DNA from: Planctomycetota bacterium
GTDB taxonomy: Bacteria; Planctomycetota; UBA1135
DNA: 64,000 nucleotides
Direction: 5' to 3'
NCBI GenBank assembly: GCA_008501825.1
Contig: QQUA01000003.1
Coordinates: 1-64,000 of the forward strand
A program made the position numbers and the translations under genes. Of the stretch, positions 33,025 through 42,076 are shown one piece after another. The stretch's first letter is position 1, and each line of letters begins with the position of its first letter. The notes beneath the pieces are model-generated. The model made no database searches and was not told the DNA's origin. It saw only the letters and a program-made list of their open reading frames with translations.

Positions 33025-34045
33025 TTGAATCGTCGCTTTCTGGCTCGGCATCCTTAGCCAACAGGGTATCCACCAAGGATCGCAGCTCACCATCCCGCAA
33101 GTCGCGGCCTCGAATCACGCCGTCGCCGTCGATCAAAATCTTGCTGGGAGAAGCCCCGACGGCGAAGTTCCAGGCGATGCCTTTGGGATCGGCAAAGGGA
33201 GCTTCGATTTGCGGAATACCAGTGAGGGATTCACTTGCTTTCCAGTTCGCCGGCCTAGCCTCCAACCATAGAACCAGGACCGCTACCCCTCGATCCAACA
33301 ATTCCTGCCGAAAAACATTTTCTCGGGTGAAGCCCTTGGCGCCCATCAAGGCGGCGGGAGACTGAAATTCCAACAGCAGGACTCGGCCATGGAATTCACT
33401 AAGACTGTGGCTCTTTCCTCCTTGGTCCAAAACCAAAAAGGAAGGAGCCGGATTCCCGACTTGGCAAAGTTCCTGCCGTTGTAGAAAGGCCAACCGTCTT
33501 TTGGCCACTTCTTGGGCAGGACTCTCCTGATCCGCCAGCGGTTGAAGCAGCTTTCGGGCTTGCTCGAATTGCTTCAAATCGGCGGCATAGCGGGCGCAAA
33601 GCAATTGATGAAGAGGGAGGGAAATCCCGGGAAAGCTGTTCGGATCCTTTTGCCGGGCTTTCTGCAAGATTTCCAAGCCTTGCAACATTCGCTTAAGACT
33701 TTGAAATTCCGCCCCCGGAAGTTGCTTTTCAAGGCGAGCGGCTTCTACTAGAGCTCTCCAACCGAAACTGCTGTTGGGCCAAGCTTGATAAAAAGCCAAA
33801 TGGTCATTTCGTAGTTGCACCGTATAGGCCTGGAGCGATTCGGCGTCCTCTGGCAGTGGGCGCGAAGCCCAGAGCTTCTGTTGCGCCATCCAGGCCGCTT
33901 TGGCTTCCGGGTCGACTTCCGGCTGGGCAACTCTCTCGGTCGACGGCTCGGAAGAATCGAACTCCGGCTCCGGTTCTTGAGTTGCCGCCGTCGCCGTGGA
34001 GACGCAGATCAGCAAGAGGAGGCAGAAGGCAGGCTGGAAGGCCAT
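32993..34045 (-). CDS. Secreted thioredoxin-like (AhpC/TSA-type) protein with altered C-terminus
   Basis: A 350-residue protein. ATG at 34045 begins a signal peptide (MAFQPAFCLLLLICVSTATA), while the longer open frame upstream runs antisense through the cupin gene. Residues about 25-215 are helical and TPR-like (LEKQLPGAEFQSLKRMLQGLE region). Residues about 220-335 form a thioredoxin-like fold (VGNPAPSFLVLDQGGKSHSLSEF, SKILIDGDGVIRGRDL), but the redox CxxC is missing at the usual place (SPAALMGAKGF). The last 10 residues (KLEQTNGGNF) are encoded by the terminal repeat of the adjacent mobile element, so the original C-terminus was replaced. The thioredoxin fold itself looks complete. Confidence 0.78.
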   Translation of the reverse strand: MAFQPAFCLLLLICVSTATAATQEPEPEFDSSEPSTERVAQPEVDPEAKAAWMAQQKLWASRPLPEDAESLQAYTVQLRNDHLAFYQAWPNSSFGWRALVEAARLEKQLPGAEFQSLKRMLQGLEILQKARQKDPNSFPGISLPLHQLLCARYAADLKQFEQARKLLQPLADQESPAQEVAKRRLAFLQRQELCQVGNPAPSFLVLDQGGKSHSLSEFHGRVLLLEFQSPAALMGAKGFTRENVFRQELLDRGVAVLVLWLEARPANWKASESLTGIPQIEAPFADPKGIAWNFAVGASPSKILIDGDGVIRGRDLRDGELRSLVDTLLAKDAEPESDDSKLEQTNGGNF

Positions 34046-34108
34046 GGTTTGCAGATTGAGGATACGGCCTTTCGCCTTGTACGTCAGCGATGGCGCTAGG
34101 CTGGAACC

Positions 34109-34435
34109 ATGTCCCAGGCTTACCCGCAGTTGGATTGGAAAAGCACTTCGTGGCCCGGAGTGCGTTTGGCCTTCTTGGAAAGCTTGTCGGACGGAAGCGC
34201 CAGGGTGCTGATTTCCATGGACCCTGACTGCGGCTACCCGGCCCATCGCCACAACGGAGTGGAAGAAGTCTTTGTCATCGATGGGGGATATTCCGACGGC
34301 GCTGGGACCTATCCCGCCGGGAGCTTTCAAAGATTTGCCGCCGGAAGCGCCCACGCCCCGGTTGCCGGTCCCCAGGGGGCCTTGCTGTTGGCCTGGGCCG
34401 AAGGCGGCATCGAGATTCTCGAAAAGGCGCCTTAA
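34109..34435 (+). CDS. Small cupin-domain protein (ChrR-like)
   Basis: A 108-residue single cupin. The metal-binding pattern is visible in PAHRHNGVEEVFVIDGG (two His and a Glu), and the second motif includes SAHAPV with a His. The GVEEVFVIDGGYSDGAGTYPAGSF spacing resembles the ChrR cupin, which binds zinc in anti-sigma factors, but no N-terminal ZAS domain is present. It may be a stand-alone sensor or a small enzyme. It is divergent from the thioredoxin-like gene with a 63-bp gap. Confidence 0.8.
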   Translation: MSQAYPQLDWKSTSWPGVRLAFLESLSDGSARVLISMDPDCGYPAHRHNGVEEVFVIDGGYSDGAGTYPAGSFQRFAAGSAHAPVAGPQGALLLAWAEGGIEILEKAP

Positions 34436-34554
34436 GTCGCAGCGACGCGCCGGTTCTCCACTGAAATTGTCCGCTCCAAGGACTGGAGCCAGCGCCGAAC
34501 CGGCGCTAGAATTCTCGCCCCCGTGACCGCCGCCGGCGGCCGCGGACCACCGGT

Positions 34555-34631
34555 GGCGGAGTAGCTCAGTTGGTTAGAGCAGCGGAATCATAATCCGCGT
34601 GTCGGGGGTTCGAATCCCTCCTCCGCTACCA
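34555..34631 (+). tRNA. tRNA-Met (anticodon CAT), CCA encoded
   Basis: A complete 77-base cloverleaf: acceptor GGCGGAG with CTCCGCT, D-stem GCTC/GAGC, anticodon stem GCGGA/TCCGC around ATCATAA (anticodon CAT), T-stem GGGGG/CCCTC with TTCGAAT, discriminator A and an encoded CCA. The G1-U72 pair, rather than a C-A mismatch, points away from the initiator tRNA. It is most like elongator tRNA-Met; a tRNA-Ile2 with modified C34 cannot be fully excluded. Confidence 0.93.
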
Positions 34632-34750
34632 ACTAAACCTTTGCGAAACCTTTGCCTTTTGAGGTTGGACAAAGATATGGACAAAGCCCGTTTTCAAGGA
34701 TTTGCTTTTCCTTGTACCTAGGGATGCTGAGGAAGAAAGGCTGGATGGCA

Positions 34751-35647
34751 TCAACGCTCCGGCCCGCCCGATGACCAGGACGGGAAACCTGGATCGGATC
34801 GCGTCCATTGCAAGAATCGGAGGCTATTGACTTCGTTGGCGTGCATCGGCACCACCACCACCATGCCGTCGGCGTGCAGGCTTTCGTCGGCGATGGGGGA
34901 AAGAGGAACTTCAAGGGTGGTCAAACCGGCGAATTTGCAGGTCCCGGCGGCTTCGTCGTAATCAAGGATGGGGCCGCGGCGAAGCGGGGCTCGATCGGCG
35001 ACCTTCACTCCTTTCACCTCCGTGGGGCCTCCAGGTGGGAGGCTTACGGTCAAATACTCACCGGGCTCCAACTCGCGAACTGTCCGGTGTTCCGCGAAAC
35101 GGACCACCCAGTCGACAGCCGCTTCGACCGCTCCGGGAACGTCGTCGTCGAGCCCGGAGACGGCGATTGCCGGAATGCCGGCCAAGGCGGCCACCCGGGC
35201 GGCGCCGATGGTGCCGGAGAACAACCAGTCGGCTCCAAGATTGGGGCCGCCGTTGATGCCGGAAACCACCAGGGTCGGGAGTCGGTCTTTCATGATGCCG
35301 CCGGCTCCAACCATCACGCAGTCGCCGGGAAATCCATCCACGGCGAAGGCTTCAATCCCGGGTCCGAGATCCCGGCGCTCGACGGCGACCGAACCAGTCC
35401 GGGGCAGTTTCAGATAGGTCGAGCTGCCGCTTTGATCTTGAGCCGGGGCCACGACCCAGGTCTCTGCCCGGTCGGCGAAGGCCCGCGCCAGAGCGATCAG
35501 TTTCGGATCGTCGATGCCGTTGTCGTTGGTGATCAAGATCCGCGGCCGGTCATCAGCCTGGGGGGACGGAGTCGCCTGCGGCGGAATCGCCCCGAGGGGT
35601 ACGAGCCCGAACAAGGCGAGAATTAGGATGCGAGGAGTGCGGTGCAT
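34751..35647 (-). CDS. surE: Secreted SurE-family nucleotidase/phosphatase
   Basis: A 298-residue SurE-family protein with an N-terminal signal peptide (MHRTPRILILALFGLVPLGA) that cytoplasmic SurE lacks. Family motifs are ILITNDNGIDDPKL, AQDQSGSSTYL and VSGINGGPNLGADW. The second metal-binding Asp of the usual NDDG motif is Asn here (NDNG), while the Ser and Asn ligands remain. SurE hydrolyses nucleoside 5'- or 3'-monophosphates and polyphosphate in other bacteria. A periplasmic or secreted role would differ from the stationary-phase role of E. coli SurE. The gene stands alone between tRNA-Met and a LuxR gene. Confidence 0.85.
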   Translation of the reverse strand: MHRTPRILILALFGLVPLGAIPPQATPSPQADDRPRILITNDNGIDDPKLIALARAFADRAETWVVAPAQDQSGSSTYLKLPRTGSVAVERRDLGPGIEAFAVDGFPGDCVMVGAGGIMKDRLPTLVVSGINGGPNLGADWLFSGTIGAARVAALAGIPAIAVSGLDDDVPGAVEAAVDWVVRFAEHRTVRELEPGEYLTVSLPPGGPTEVKGVKVADRAPLRRGPILDYDEAAGTCKFAGLTTLEVPLSPIADESLHADGMVVVVPMHANEVNSLRFLQWTRSDPGFPSWSSGGPER

Positions 35648-35724
35648 GGGTCCTTCTGCTAGGTCCTGACAACCCTATGCCCTTTGCAGGCGGCCCACCA
35701 TTCGCCCGATGGGGTGAAATTCAC

Positions 35725-36636
35725 TCACTCTTTTGGGTGAGTCGGGTGATTCCCGGACAAAAAGCCACTCATTTGCGAGATCAGCTCGAATCGAGACCGG
35801 ACGCTGGCCTTCTCGAAGATGGAGCGCAGGTGAGTCTTCACCGTGTTCGGGGAAATGTGGAGGGCGGCGGCAATCTCCTTGTTGCTGAGGCCCCGGGCCA
35901 CGCCGTTCGCGATCTCGAGTTCCCGCTGGCTGAGGCCCCATTGGTCCGACACCTTGGGCGAAGGGGCTTCCGATTTGGATTCGCTCTGCACCAGGGTCCA
36001 GGTCACCACTACGCTGGTCACGCAGTACCAAAGGGGGTAAAGGAACAAACCGGAACTTTCGCTGAAAAAGAGGTCGTAGAGCATCCCCGGGATCCCGAAC
36101 ACCAGAAGCGCGAACACTCTGGAGGCGAGTGGGCGTTCGGCATCGGCGGAGCCCCGGCGGGAATAAGCAATCCAGAACGAATAGACCATGAGGACCAGCA
36201 ACACTCCGTCTTCGAACCGGTCGCCTCTTTGGTCCCAAGGGGTCGAAGCCAAGGCGTATTCAGTCACGTGCTGCAAGCCGAGGGTGGCTAGGACGATCAC
36301 GACCAGGACCTTTTCCCGGAATGGGTTGGCGACTCCGAATACCCGGTGGGTAAATAACGGAAAGGTCAGCATGATGCCGTAGAGGCCGACGATCGACTCC
36401 AGATATTGGAGGAAGGGTCGAGCCGAAGCCAAAAGCTCACCTGGAGCGGAGTCGGCATAGGCCAGCAGCAGGGAGGCGGTGACCATGAGGCTGAGAGCGG
36501 CATAGAAGGCGAGAAATGCCCGGGATACCGGTTTACGCTTGCGAAACGCCAGAAAAACCGCGACGCCGAGGCAGGCGACGCCAACCGCAAAAGTCACGAA
36601 TAAGTAGCCGAGCCAGTATGCACGCACGTCCGCCAT
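35725..36636 (-). CDS. Membrane-embedded LuxR-family transcriptional regulator
   Basis: A 303-residue protein. The first 220 residues hold about seven hydrophobic segments ([21 protein letters not shown], then [23 protein letters not shown] and so on). The C-terminal 65 residues are a LuxR/GerE helix-turn-helix ([45 protein letters not shown]). Fusing a multi-pass membrane sensor directly to a DNA-binding domain is a one-component membrane-regulator design. It is divergent from the sialidase-like gene with a 95-bp shared intergenic region, so that gene is a natural candidate target. Confidence 0.85.
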   Translation of the reverse strand: MADVRAYWLGYLFVTFAVGVACLGVAVFLAFRKRKPVSRAFLAFYAALSLMVTASLLLAYADSAPGELLASARPFLQYLESIVGLYGIMLTFPLFTHRVFGVANPFREKVLVVIVLATLGLQHVTEYALASTPWDQRGDRFEDGVLLVLMVYSFWIAYSRRGSADAERPLASRVFALLVFGIPGMLYDLFFSESSGLFLYPLWYCVTSVVVTWTLVQSESKSEAPSPKVSDQWGLSQRELEIANGVARGLSNKEIAAALHISPNTVKTHLRSIFEKASVRSRFELISQMSGFLSGNHPTHPKE

Positions 36637-36731
36637 AATAACTCCTTAGGGGTGGGCCTTTGAGAAACCGTGTACGAGCGAGTGCCTAAAGGATCGGCTT
36701 TGCCATTTTCCCTCCAACCGAAGCACAAACC

Positions 36732-38021
36732 ATGAAAGCCTTGATCGTCCTTCTTGTTTCTTCTTGCTTTGTTGGAGAAGCTGGGTTGGCTCACCAAGAG
36801 GCTTACCATGAAGCGTGGGGGGGCGGGTCCAAAGCTCAGGAGCCATCCGGCCCGATCCCGATAGCCGTGGAAGAAGGCCATGTGGATAGTTCCCCCAGCG
36901 GGTTATTCGGGAGCTTTCTTTCGCACCGAGACGGGCGTTTATTGTATTTCAGTTTCGATGAAGTGTACGCTTCGAAGGATCGTGGCCGCAGTTGGGTCTT
37001 GGATCCCCATTTGACCGTTCCGCCGATGCCGGAAGAAACCGTTGCCCAGGAAGTGATTCGCCTGCAATCGGGAAAGCTTGGGCTGATGAGGGTCGAAAAA
37101 CGGAGGCAAGCAGGAAACTTCACGGAGCATAAACTTCAGTGGTGGATTTCGTCTGATGAAGGGAAAAGTTGGATGGGGGCCTTCTCCATAAATCTCCATG
37201 GACAATCGGGATTGCCCTATCGAGGGGGAGTGCTTTTGCAAATGTCCAACGGGCGGCTGGTATTGCCGGTGAGGACCATGAGTGCCGCCCATGGCGGCCT
37301 TGCCCCAGAACGGACTAGTCGTGGGAAAATAAAGGATGTGGAATTTGAGATCACCGAGCACGCTCTCTTTCCGGAAATGGAAGCGGCTTTTTGCTATCTG
37401 TCGGATGATGAAGGGCGAAGCTGGTATCGGAGTCAAGGGGAGATTTTGATTTGGCTGGATGAAGGCCGCGGAGGAATCTGGCCTATGGATGAACCCTGCG
37501 TAGTGGAAGCTCCGAAAGGCCGTCTTTGTCTTTTCGGTAGGAACACCTTGGGAAGGATTTTCCGATCCGTCAGCTTGGATGGCGGTTTAAGGTGGAGCTT
37601 GCCCGAACCGACCGCCTTGGCCAGTTCCTATTCACCTTGCAAGGTCGTTTCTCTGCCCAATCGGTCGGAGCTGCTATGTCTTTGGAATCAAGTCTCCCCC
37701 GATGAAATTCGCGGCGGATTCTGGCGCAGTCGACTTTCCTGTGCGATTTCCAAGGACAATGGCGAGAGCTGGGAAAACTTCCAAGTGGTGGATCTGCAAG
37801 GTTTGGGGCCGATCGGCCGCGTTCCCGTTGCGCCACCGAAAATGACCAGGCCCCTTCGGCATCTGGAAAACCTGCCAACCGACTATGGTGAAGTGAGCTA
37901 TCCATCTATCGGTTTTTTCGGAGATGAAGTGCTTGTTCGATACAAGCGGAGAGTGTTTTGGCCCAAAAGAAAAAACAGCGACCGCATGATCATTCTTCCT
38001 GTGCATTGGTTTCTGGAATAA
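36732..38021 (+). CDS. Secreted sialidase-like (BNR/Asp-box) protein
   Basis: A 429-residue protein with a signal peptide (MKALIVLLVSSCFVGEAGLA). Five Asp-box motifs of the form S-x-D-x-G-x-x-W are visible: SKDRGRSW, SSDEGKSW, SDDEGRSW, SLDGGLRW (W shifted) and SKDNGESW, as expected for a six-bladed sialidase propeller. Candidate catalytic regions include EVIRLQSGKLGLMRV and DEPCVVEAPKGRL. Substrate is unknown; many planctomycete members of this superfamily act on sulfated or other glycans. It is divergent from the membrane LuxR gene and 34 bp before the next gene. Confidence 0.85.
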   Translation: MKALIVLLVSSCFVGEAGLAHQEAYHEAWGGGSKAQEPSGPIPIAVEEGHVDSSPSGLFGSFLSHRDGRLLYFSFDEVYASKDRGRSWVLDPHLTVPPMPEETVAQEVIRLQSGKLGLMRVEKRRQAGNFTEHKLQWWISSDEGKSWMGAFSINLHGQSGLPYRGGVLLQMSNGRLVLPVRTMSAAHGGLAPERTSRGKIKDVEFEITEHALFPEMEAAFCYLSDDEGRSWYRSQGEILIWLDEGRGGIWPMDEPCVVEAPKGRLCLFGRNTLGRIFRSVSLDGGLRWSLPEPTALASSYSPCKVVSLPNRSELLCLWNQVSPDEIRGGFWRSRLSCAISKDNGESWENFQVVDLQGLGPIGRVPVAPPKMTRPLRHLENLPTDYGEVSYPSIGFFGDEVLVRYKRRVFWPKRKNSDRMIILPVHWFLE

Positions 38022-38055
38022 AATTGCATTCAAACTTAGACAGTAGAGGATCCTC

Positions 38056-38784
38056 ATGTACGGACTCGATTGTTCATTAGTACTCGCTGCGGTGGCGGGG
38101 ACCGGAATTCCAGTGAGCGAAGCCGGGTTCAGTTATGTCATCCTGGCATTCCTAGGATTTGGCGCCATAATCGTCTTTCTCTCCTTCCAATACGAAAAGA
38201 ACCGGACTCAAAAGTTCAAAGAGATCGCTGATCAGGTACGACTGTCCTTTGAAGAAAAAGGAGACGGTTGGATTTCTGGCTTGGAAAATCAATTTCCCCT
38301 GTTTTCCAGGGGCCGCTCCAAACGAATCCGAAATGTGCTTCGAGGGAAAACCAAGAATGCGGAAATATCAATTTTCGATTACCGCTATGTTACGGGAGGT
38401 GGGAGAAATTCCAGCACGCATAAGCAAAGCGTGATCCTGCTGCAATCCGAGGGCATGGAACTTCCTGCCTTCGCAATGCGGCCGGAAAATATTTTCCATA
38501 AGATCGGAAGTACCCTGGGTTTCCAAGATATTGATTTTCCCAATCATCCGACCTTCAGCAACAAGTACTTGCTGCAAGGCCAAGACGAGCATTTGATTCG
38601 AGATTTGTTTTCCAGGGAGTTGCTAAAGTTCCTGGAGAAAGGAACGCCGATTTGCTTGCAAGGGTGTGGAAATCGGCTGCTTTATTTTCGACATCGAAAA
38701 AGGATCAAGCCGAATGAGTTGAAGGAGTTTTTGGAAGGCGGCATGGAGATCCTTTCAAGGTTGCAGAACGCCTCCGGGGTATAA
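38056..38784 (+). CDS. Membrane-anchored protein of unknown function, 242 aa
   Basis: One clear transmembrane segment (about residues 24-46, FSYVILAFLGFGAIIVFLSF) is followed by a short basic linker and a soluble alpha/beta domain of about 190 residues (FKEIADQVRLSFEEKGDGWI, ISIFDYRYVTGGG, VILLQSEGMELPAFAMRPEN). The pattern resembles DUF3137-like membrane proteins, but I am not certain of the family. It begins 34 bp after the sialidase-like gene and is probably cotranscribed with it. Confidence 0.65.
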   Translation: MYGLDCSLVLAAVAGTGIPVSEAGFSYVILAFLGFGAIIVFLSFQYEKNRTQKFKEIADQVRLSFEEKGDGWISGLENQFPLFSRGRSKRIRNVLRGKTKNAEISIFDYRYVTGGGRNSSTHKQSVILLQSEGMELPAFAMRPENIFHKIGSTLGFQDIDFPNHPTFSNKYLLQGQDEHLIRDLFSRELLKFLEKGTPICLQGCGNRLLYFRHRKRIKPNELKEFLEGGMEILSRLQNASGV

Positions 38785-38805
38785 ACTTGGAAGCCAAGGA
38801 AGTTG

Positions 38806-38823
38806 GAATGGCGACTGCCATTC
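38806..38823. terminator. Bidirectional hairpin between convergent genes
   Basis: GAATGGC-GACT-GCCATTC forms a 7-bp stem between the ends of the 242-residue gene (plus) and the 811-residue gene (minus). T-runs are weak on both strands. Confidence 0.45.
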
Positions 38824-38827
38824 AGAT

Positions 38828-41263
38828 TCAATCCATGGGCAGGCGGAGCACGGTTTCCTTTCCAGGTGAGACCTGCGCAGAGAGGAGATTCTTGCGCGTC
38901 CAGGGCTGGACTCCCTCCCGGGCTTCCTGCTCGGAAGGAAAATAATTGAGCGAAACTTGATACTCGGTGGGGAAAATAAAGGGGATGATTACCTTATCGC
39001 GGCTTTGCCAGGTAAACGATTCGGAGATCGAAATAGCCTCACCTTCCACTTCTCCGTAGAAGGAAACCAGGAACCGGCCCATGCAGGCGTCCGGCTGTTG
39101 GCCGAGAAGACTTATTCGGACGCTTCCATGTAAGGGAACGATGACCGTGGCTTCCGAAACTACTGGGTCGTGGGGTTGCCGATATCTCCGGCCGGCTACC
39201 GTAGCTACGATGACCAGAGGAGTGTCATCCAGTTCGGAGGCTTCGAATTTTCCTGCTCCCATGCTTCGAGTCGTGATGGAAAAGCCTTCCTTTTGAATGA
39301 GAACCTTGGAGTCGGTTACCGGAGTTCCGTTGGGGTCGACCACGGCGATCAAAACCCTCCTTTCTTCATTCAAATGGAATTCAACCGGAGTTCCATCGGC
39401 CGGAATGAGGTAGTTGTGAAGATAAAGGGCGGCAAAGCCGGTCTTTTGAATCAGCAAAGTCGTGGGATCCTGGCTTAGGGTGGTCAGAGAAAACTTCCCG
39501 TCCTGATCGGTAAGCCCCTGGACCCCGTGGCCGGTCAGGTCTACCCAAGCTTGAATCAAGGGATTGCCGTCGGCGTCCATCACCCGTCCCTGAAACTGCC
39601 GGATTCTGGACCGAAGGTCCACCTCGACCACGCGGTTTTCACTGGGACTAAGGGGCGCCAAATTTTCTTCGTAATAGATTTGCTCCCTTGGAAAGGTAAG
39701 GACCTGGAGTTGAAGTTCATGATCGGGAGTAAGGCCGCGAAAGATCACGGTTCCGTCAGGAGCAACCTTTCCAAAAATGGCAACACATCGACCTTCTTTC
39801 ATATCCGGTGCTTTAGTAAAGCCGTGATGGACGATGTGATCCCGATGATGGCGAGAGCCGGAATCTGGATCTTGCAGAATTCCTTGTTCGCATCGGATGC
39901 CGACGTGAAGCGAATGATTTCCTTGGCCGGCTTTGGTCAGGATCCGAATCTCCAGGCGGTTGGCGGCTCGCAAGACCACTCGGATGGGCTCAGCCAGGTT
40001 TGCCGGAATCGGCACTCTCGCCGGTTCAAATCCATCGGCCACGATTCTCATGCTGGTGGCATCCATCGGCACGTTGCGTAGTGCACCCCGTCCGAGTTGA
40101 TTGGTCGGCTGGCTGATCTGGTTGGCCACCGAGGCCTTTCCGCCGGCGATGGGATTTCCATCCAGGTCGACCAGATCGAAAAGGACTTCCCGAAGTCGGC
40201 GAATTCGAATCGTGCCAAGGTCCAAATTGGCTGGAATATCCTGCTGCTGGAAACTGGCCACGATGATCTCACCCAGCTTGAAAGTTACGTTTGCGAGAGC
40301 TTCTGAATCGACACGAACGGCGATCTGGCCATCTTCGTCGCTTTCAACACCGGCTCCGGTGGTCTGCATGCGATCGGCATATTTGATCGCCAGGTAAAGG
40401 CTGACTCCAACTGCTGGAAGATCGGTTGCGGCGTCAACCAATTTGGCTTTGAGAAATGGGGCCGGTTGCAAACGAAGCTCCAAGGCCGGATCCGGCCGTT
40501 TGAATTGAAGATGGGAACCCTTGCCGATGATCTTGCCACTGGAAGCGTAAGTGATGCGCCAGGCATAGGGGCAATGCAAGGTTCCCAGAAAATCCTCCGG
40601 CAGGCCGGAGAAGGAAAAGGAACCATCCGCCAAAGTGGTTGCCCAAAGCCAACGCTGCGGGGTCGAAAATCCCAAGGCTTGCCAAGCTTCATCCGGCAAT
40701 GTCCATGAATATAAGGGACTATCCGGAGCCAGGCTAAATCGAAGTTTCGGAGCTGGGGCCCCGTCTTCTAAACTGGCCCTCCCGGCGATGGAGCTGCCGC
40801 TGGAAACCTGGTAGCGATGATGGCCAGGCTGGAGGAGCACTGGAATCCGAGCGACCACCCGGCCCGGAACGGCCAAATAGGCCTCGGCCATTTGGGAGTC
40901 GGCGGAATAGGAGATTCGGCCTTTGGAATCGGTTTTATCGGCAAGCAGGATCTCATCCTTCCGAATCAAGACACAGGGGATGCCGCCTAAAGGGCCGGCG
41001 CTTTCCTGGTGAAACTCCAAAACCACCCGGCCTTCCCCGGCGGCTGGGTCGAAGTTGTGTCGCTGACTTTCGCCGCTAAGGACTTCCGGACTGTTTTCTT
41101 GGGCCACCTCTACATGGCTCCGTTTTCCTGATTCAATGGCCGACTCATTGGAAGCCTGGCCTCCGGAAGGAATTTTTTCGGTGCCTAGAGGATTCAGGGC
41201 CCAAATGCATAGAAGTACAGCCGAAAGGAGTGCGAGGGCGTAAATCCAAAGGCGTAACCGCAT
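38828..41263 (-). CDS. Membrane-anchored protein with carboxypeptidase-regulatory-like repeats
   Basis: An 811-residue protein with an N-terminal transmembrane or signal anchor (LWIYALALLSAVLLCIWAL). The rest is a string of transthyretin-like or CarboxypepD_reg domains with repeats of the type G-x-V-x-D-A-D-G-N-P (FQGRVMDADGNPLIQAWVDL, LIAVVDPNGTPVTDSKVLI, VLFDLVDLDGNPIAGGKASV, IAGRASLEDGAPAPKLRFSL). Such domains are usually structural or ligand binding. ATG at 41263 (second in frame) is chosen because it starts the hydrophobic segment; an alternative is 41278. No neighbours suggest a pathway. Confidence 0.75.
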   Translation of the reverse strand: MRLRLWIYALALLSAVLLCIWALNPLGTEKIPSGGQASNESAIESGKRSHVEVAQENSPEVLSGESQRHNFDPAAGEGRVVLEFHQESAGPLGGIPCVLIRKDEILLADKTDSKGRISYSADSQMAEAYLAVPGRVVARIPVLLQPGHHRYQVSSGSSIAGRASLEDGAPAPKLRFSLAPDSPLYSWTLPDEAWQALGFSTPQRWLWATTLADGSFSFSGLPEDFLGTLHCPYAWRITYASSGKIIGKGSHLQFKRPDPALELRLQPAPFLKAKLVDAATDLPAVGVSLYLAIKYADRMQTTGAGVESDEDGQIAVRVDSEALANVTFKLGEIIVASFQQQDIPANLDLGTIRIRRLREVLFDLVDLDGNPIAGGKASVANQISQPTNQLGRGALRNVPMDATSMRIVADGFEPARVPIPANLAEPIRVVLRAANRLEIRILTKAGQGNHSLHVGIRCEQGILQDPDSGSRHHRDHIVHHGFTKAPDMKEGRCVAIFGKVAPDGTVIFRGLTPDHELQLQVLTFPREQIYYEENLAPLSPSENRVVEVDLRSRIRQFQGRVMDADGNPLIQAWVDLTGHGVQGLTDQDGKFSLTTLSQDPTTLLIQKTGFAALYLHNYLIPADGTPVEFHLNEERRVLIAVVDPNGTPVTDSKVLIQKEGFSITTRSMGAGKFEASELDDTPLVIVATVAGRRYRQPHDPVVSEATVIVPLHGSVRISLLGQQPDACMGRFLVSFYGEVEGEAISISESFTWQSRDKVIIPFIFPTEYQVSLNYFPSEQEAREGVQPWTRKNLLSAQVSPGKETVLRLPMD

Positions 41264-41529
41264 GGGGCCTCCCGGCAAGATGAATCGGCAACTAGGGTAA
41301 GGGAGCTATTGTAGTAGTCGTCAAGGGCTTCTTACCCGTTCATTTCAGATACCTCGCCACCGCCGATCCTCATGCATGCAGATCACGACTTCCCATTTCC
41401 GCCGGGGGTGGAAAAGGATGGCAGCCTTCAGCTTTGACTGGCTGGCCCTTGGCAGGCGCAAGGCATTGGTTTCTCGTTCTATTCCGACGTGGCCGAACCC
41501 CGTATGATGGTTGGGCCCAAGCCGAAGTA

Positions 41530-42057
41530 ATGGAAAGCGGCCGAGATGCAATGGACAATTTTCAAGCCAAGCTGAAGCCGAATGAAGCGGTTCGTCTTCG
41601 GGACGTGGAAGCGGAAGATCTTCCGATTTTCTTTCGCCATCAAGATTGTCCTACGGCAAATGAAATGGCTGGAGTTGCGGCTCGGAGCTGGCCGAATTTC
41701 CAGCAGCATTGGCGGGAGAATGTTCTGAATCAAGAAGGTGTTTTGGTGAAAACCATCCTCGAAGGTTCTGCCGTGGCAGGGAACGTAGTGAGTTTCGAGG
41801 GGAACGGAAAGCGGTTGATCGGTTACTGGCTTGGCGAAGAATTCTGGGGCCGAAATATCGCCAGTCAGGCGGTTTTTCAATTCCTGCCCTTGGTCAAGGA
41901 GCGGCCTGTCTTTGCTTACGTGGCAAAGCACAACCTTGCTTCCCTGCGGATTTTGAAGAAATCAGGTTTTCAAATCTTGGATGAAAGCGTGATTCCGGGA
42001 ACTGAGGGTACAAGCCCCATTGAGGAATACTTGCTGATCTTGACCGCTTCGAGTTGA
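41530..42057 (+). CDS. GNAT-family N-acetyltransferase
   Basis: About 175 residues. The pattern is that of ribosomal-protein-alanine acetyltransferase-like GNATs: VRLRDVEAEDLPIFFRHQ at the N-terminus, LIGYWLGEEFWGRNIASQAV as the acetyl-CoA loop region, and VAKHNLASLRILKKSGF as the C-terminal signature. The start is uncertain between 41530 and 41551, as neither has a strong ribosome site; the frame is open to 41434. The acyl acceptor is unknown. Confidence 0.85.
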   Translation: MESGRDAMDNFQAKLKPNEAVRLRDVEAEDLPIFFRHQDCPTANEMAGVAARSWPNFQQHWRENVLNQEGVLVKTILEGSAVAGNVVSFEGNGKRLIGYWLGEEFWGRNIASQAVFQFLPLVKERPVFAYVAKHNLASLRILKKSGFQILDESVIPGTEGTSPIEEYLLILTASS

Positions 42058-42076
42058 ACCTCTGCTGCCGGGTGAA

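Noticed and set aside
33025..33028. TTGA as a proven target duplication of element copy A
   Set aside because: The 4-bp match may be chance, since copy B lacks it on the right and the ancestral reading of the thioredoxin-like gene across the site is implausible. It is kept as tentative only.
34632..34750. Integrated island or integrase remnant after tRNA-Met
   Set aside because: The small frame on the minus strand here has no integrase motifs, and SurE begins normally upstream; only short repeats are seen.
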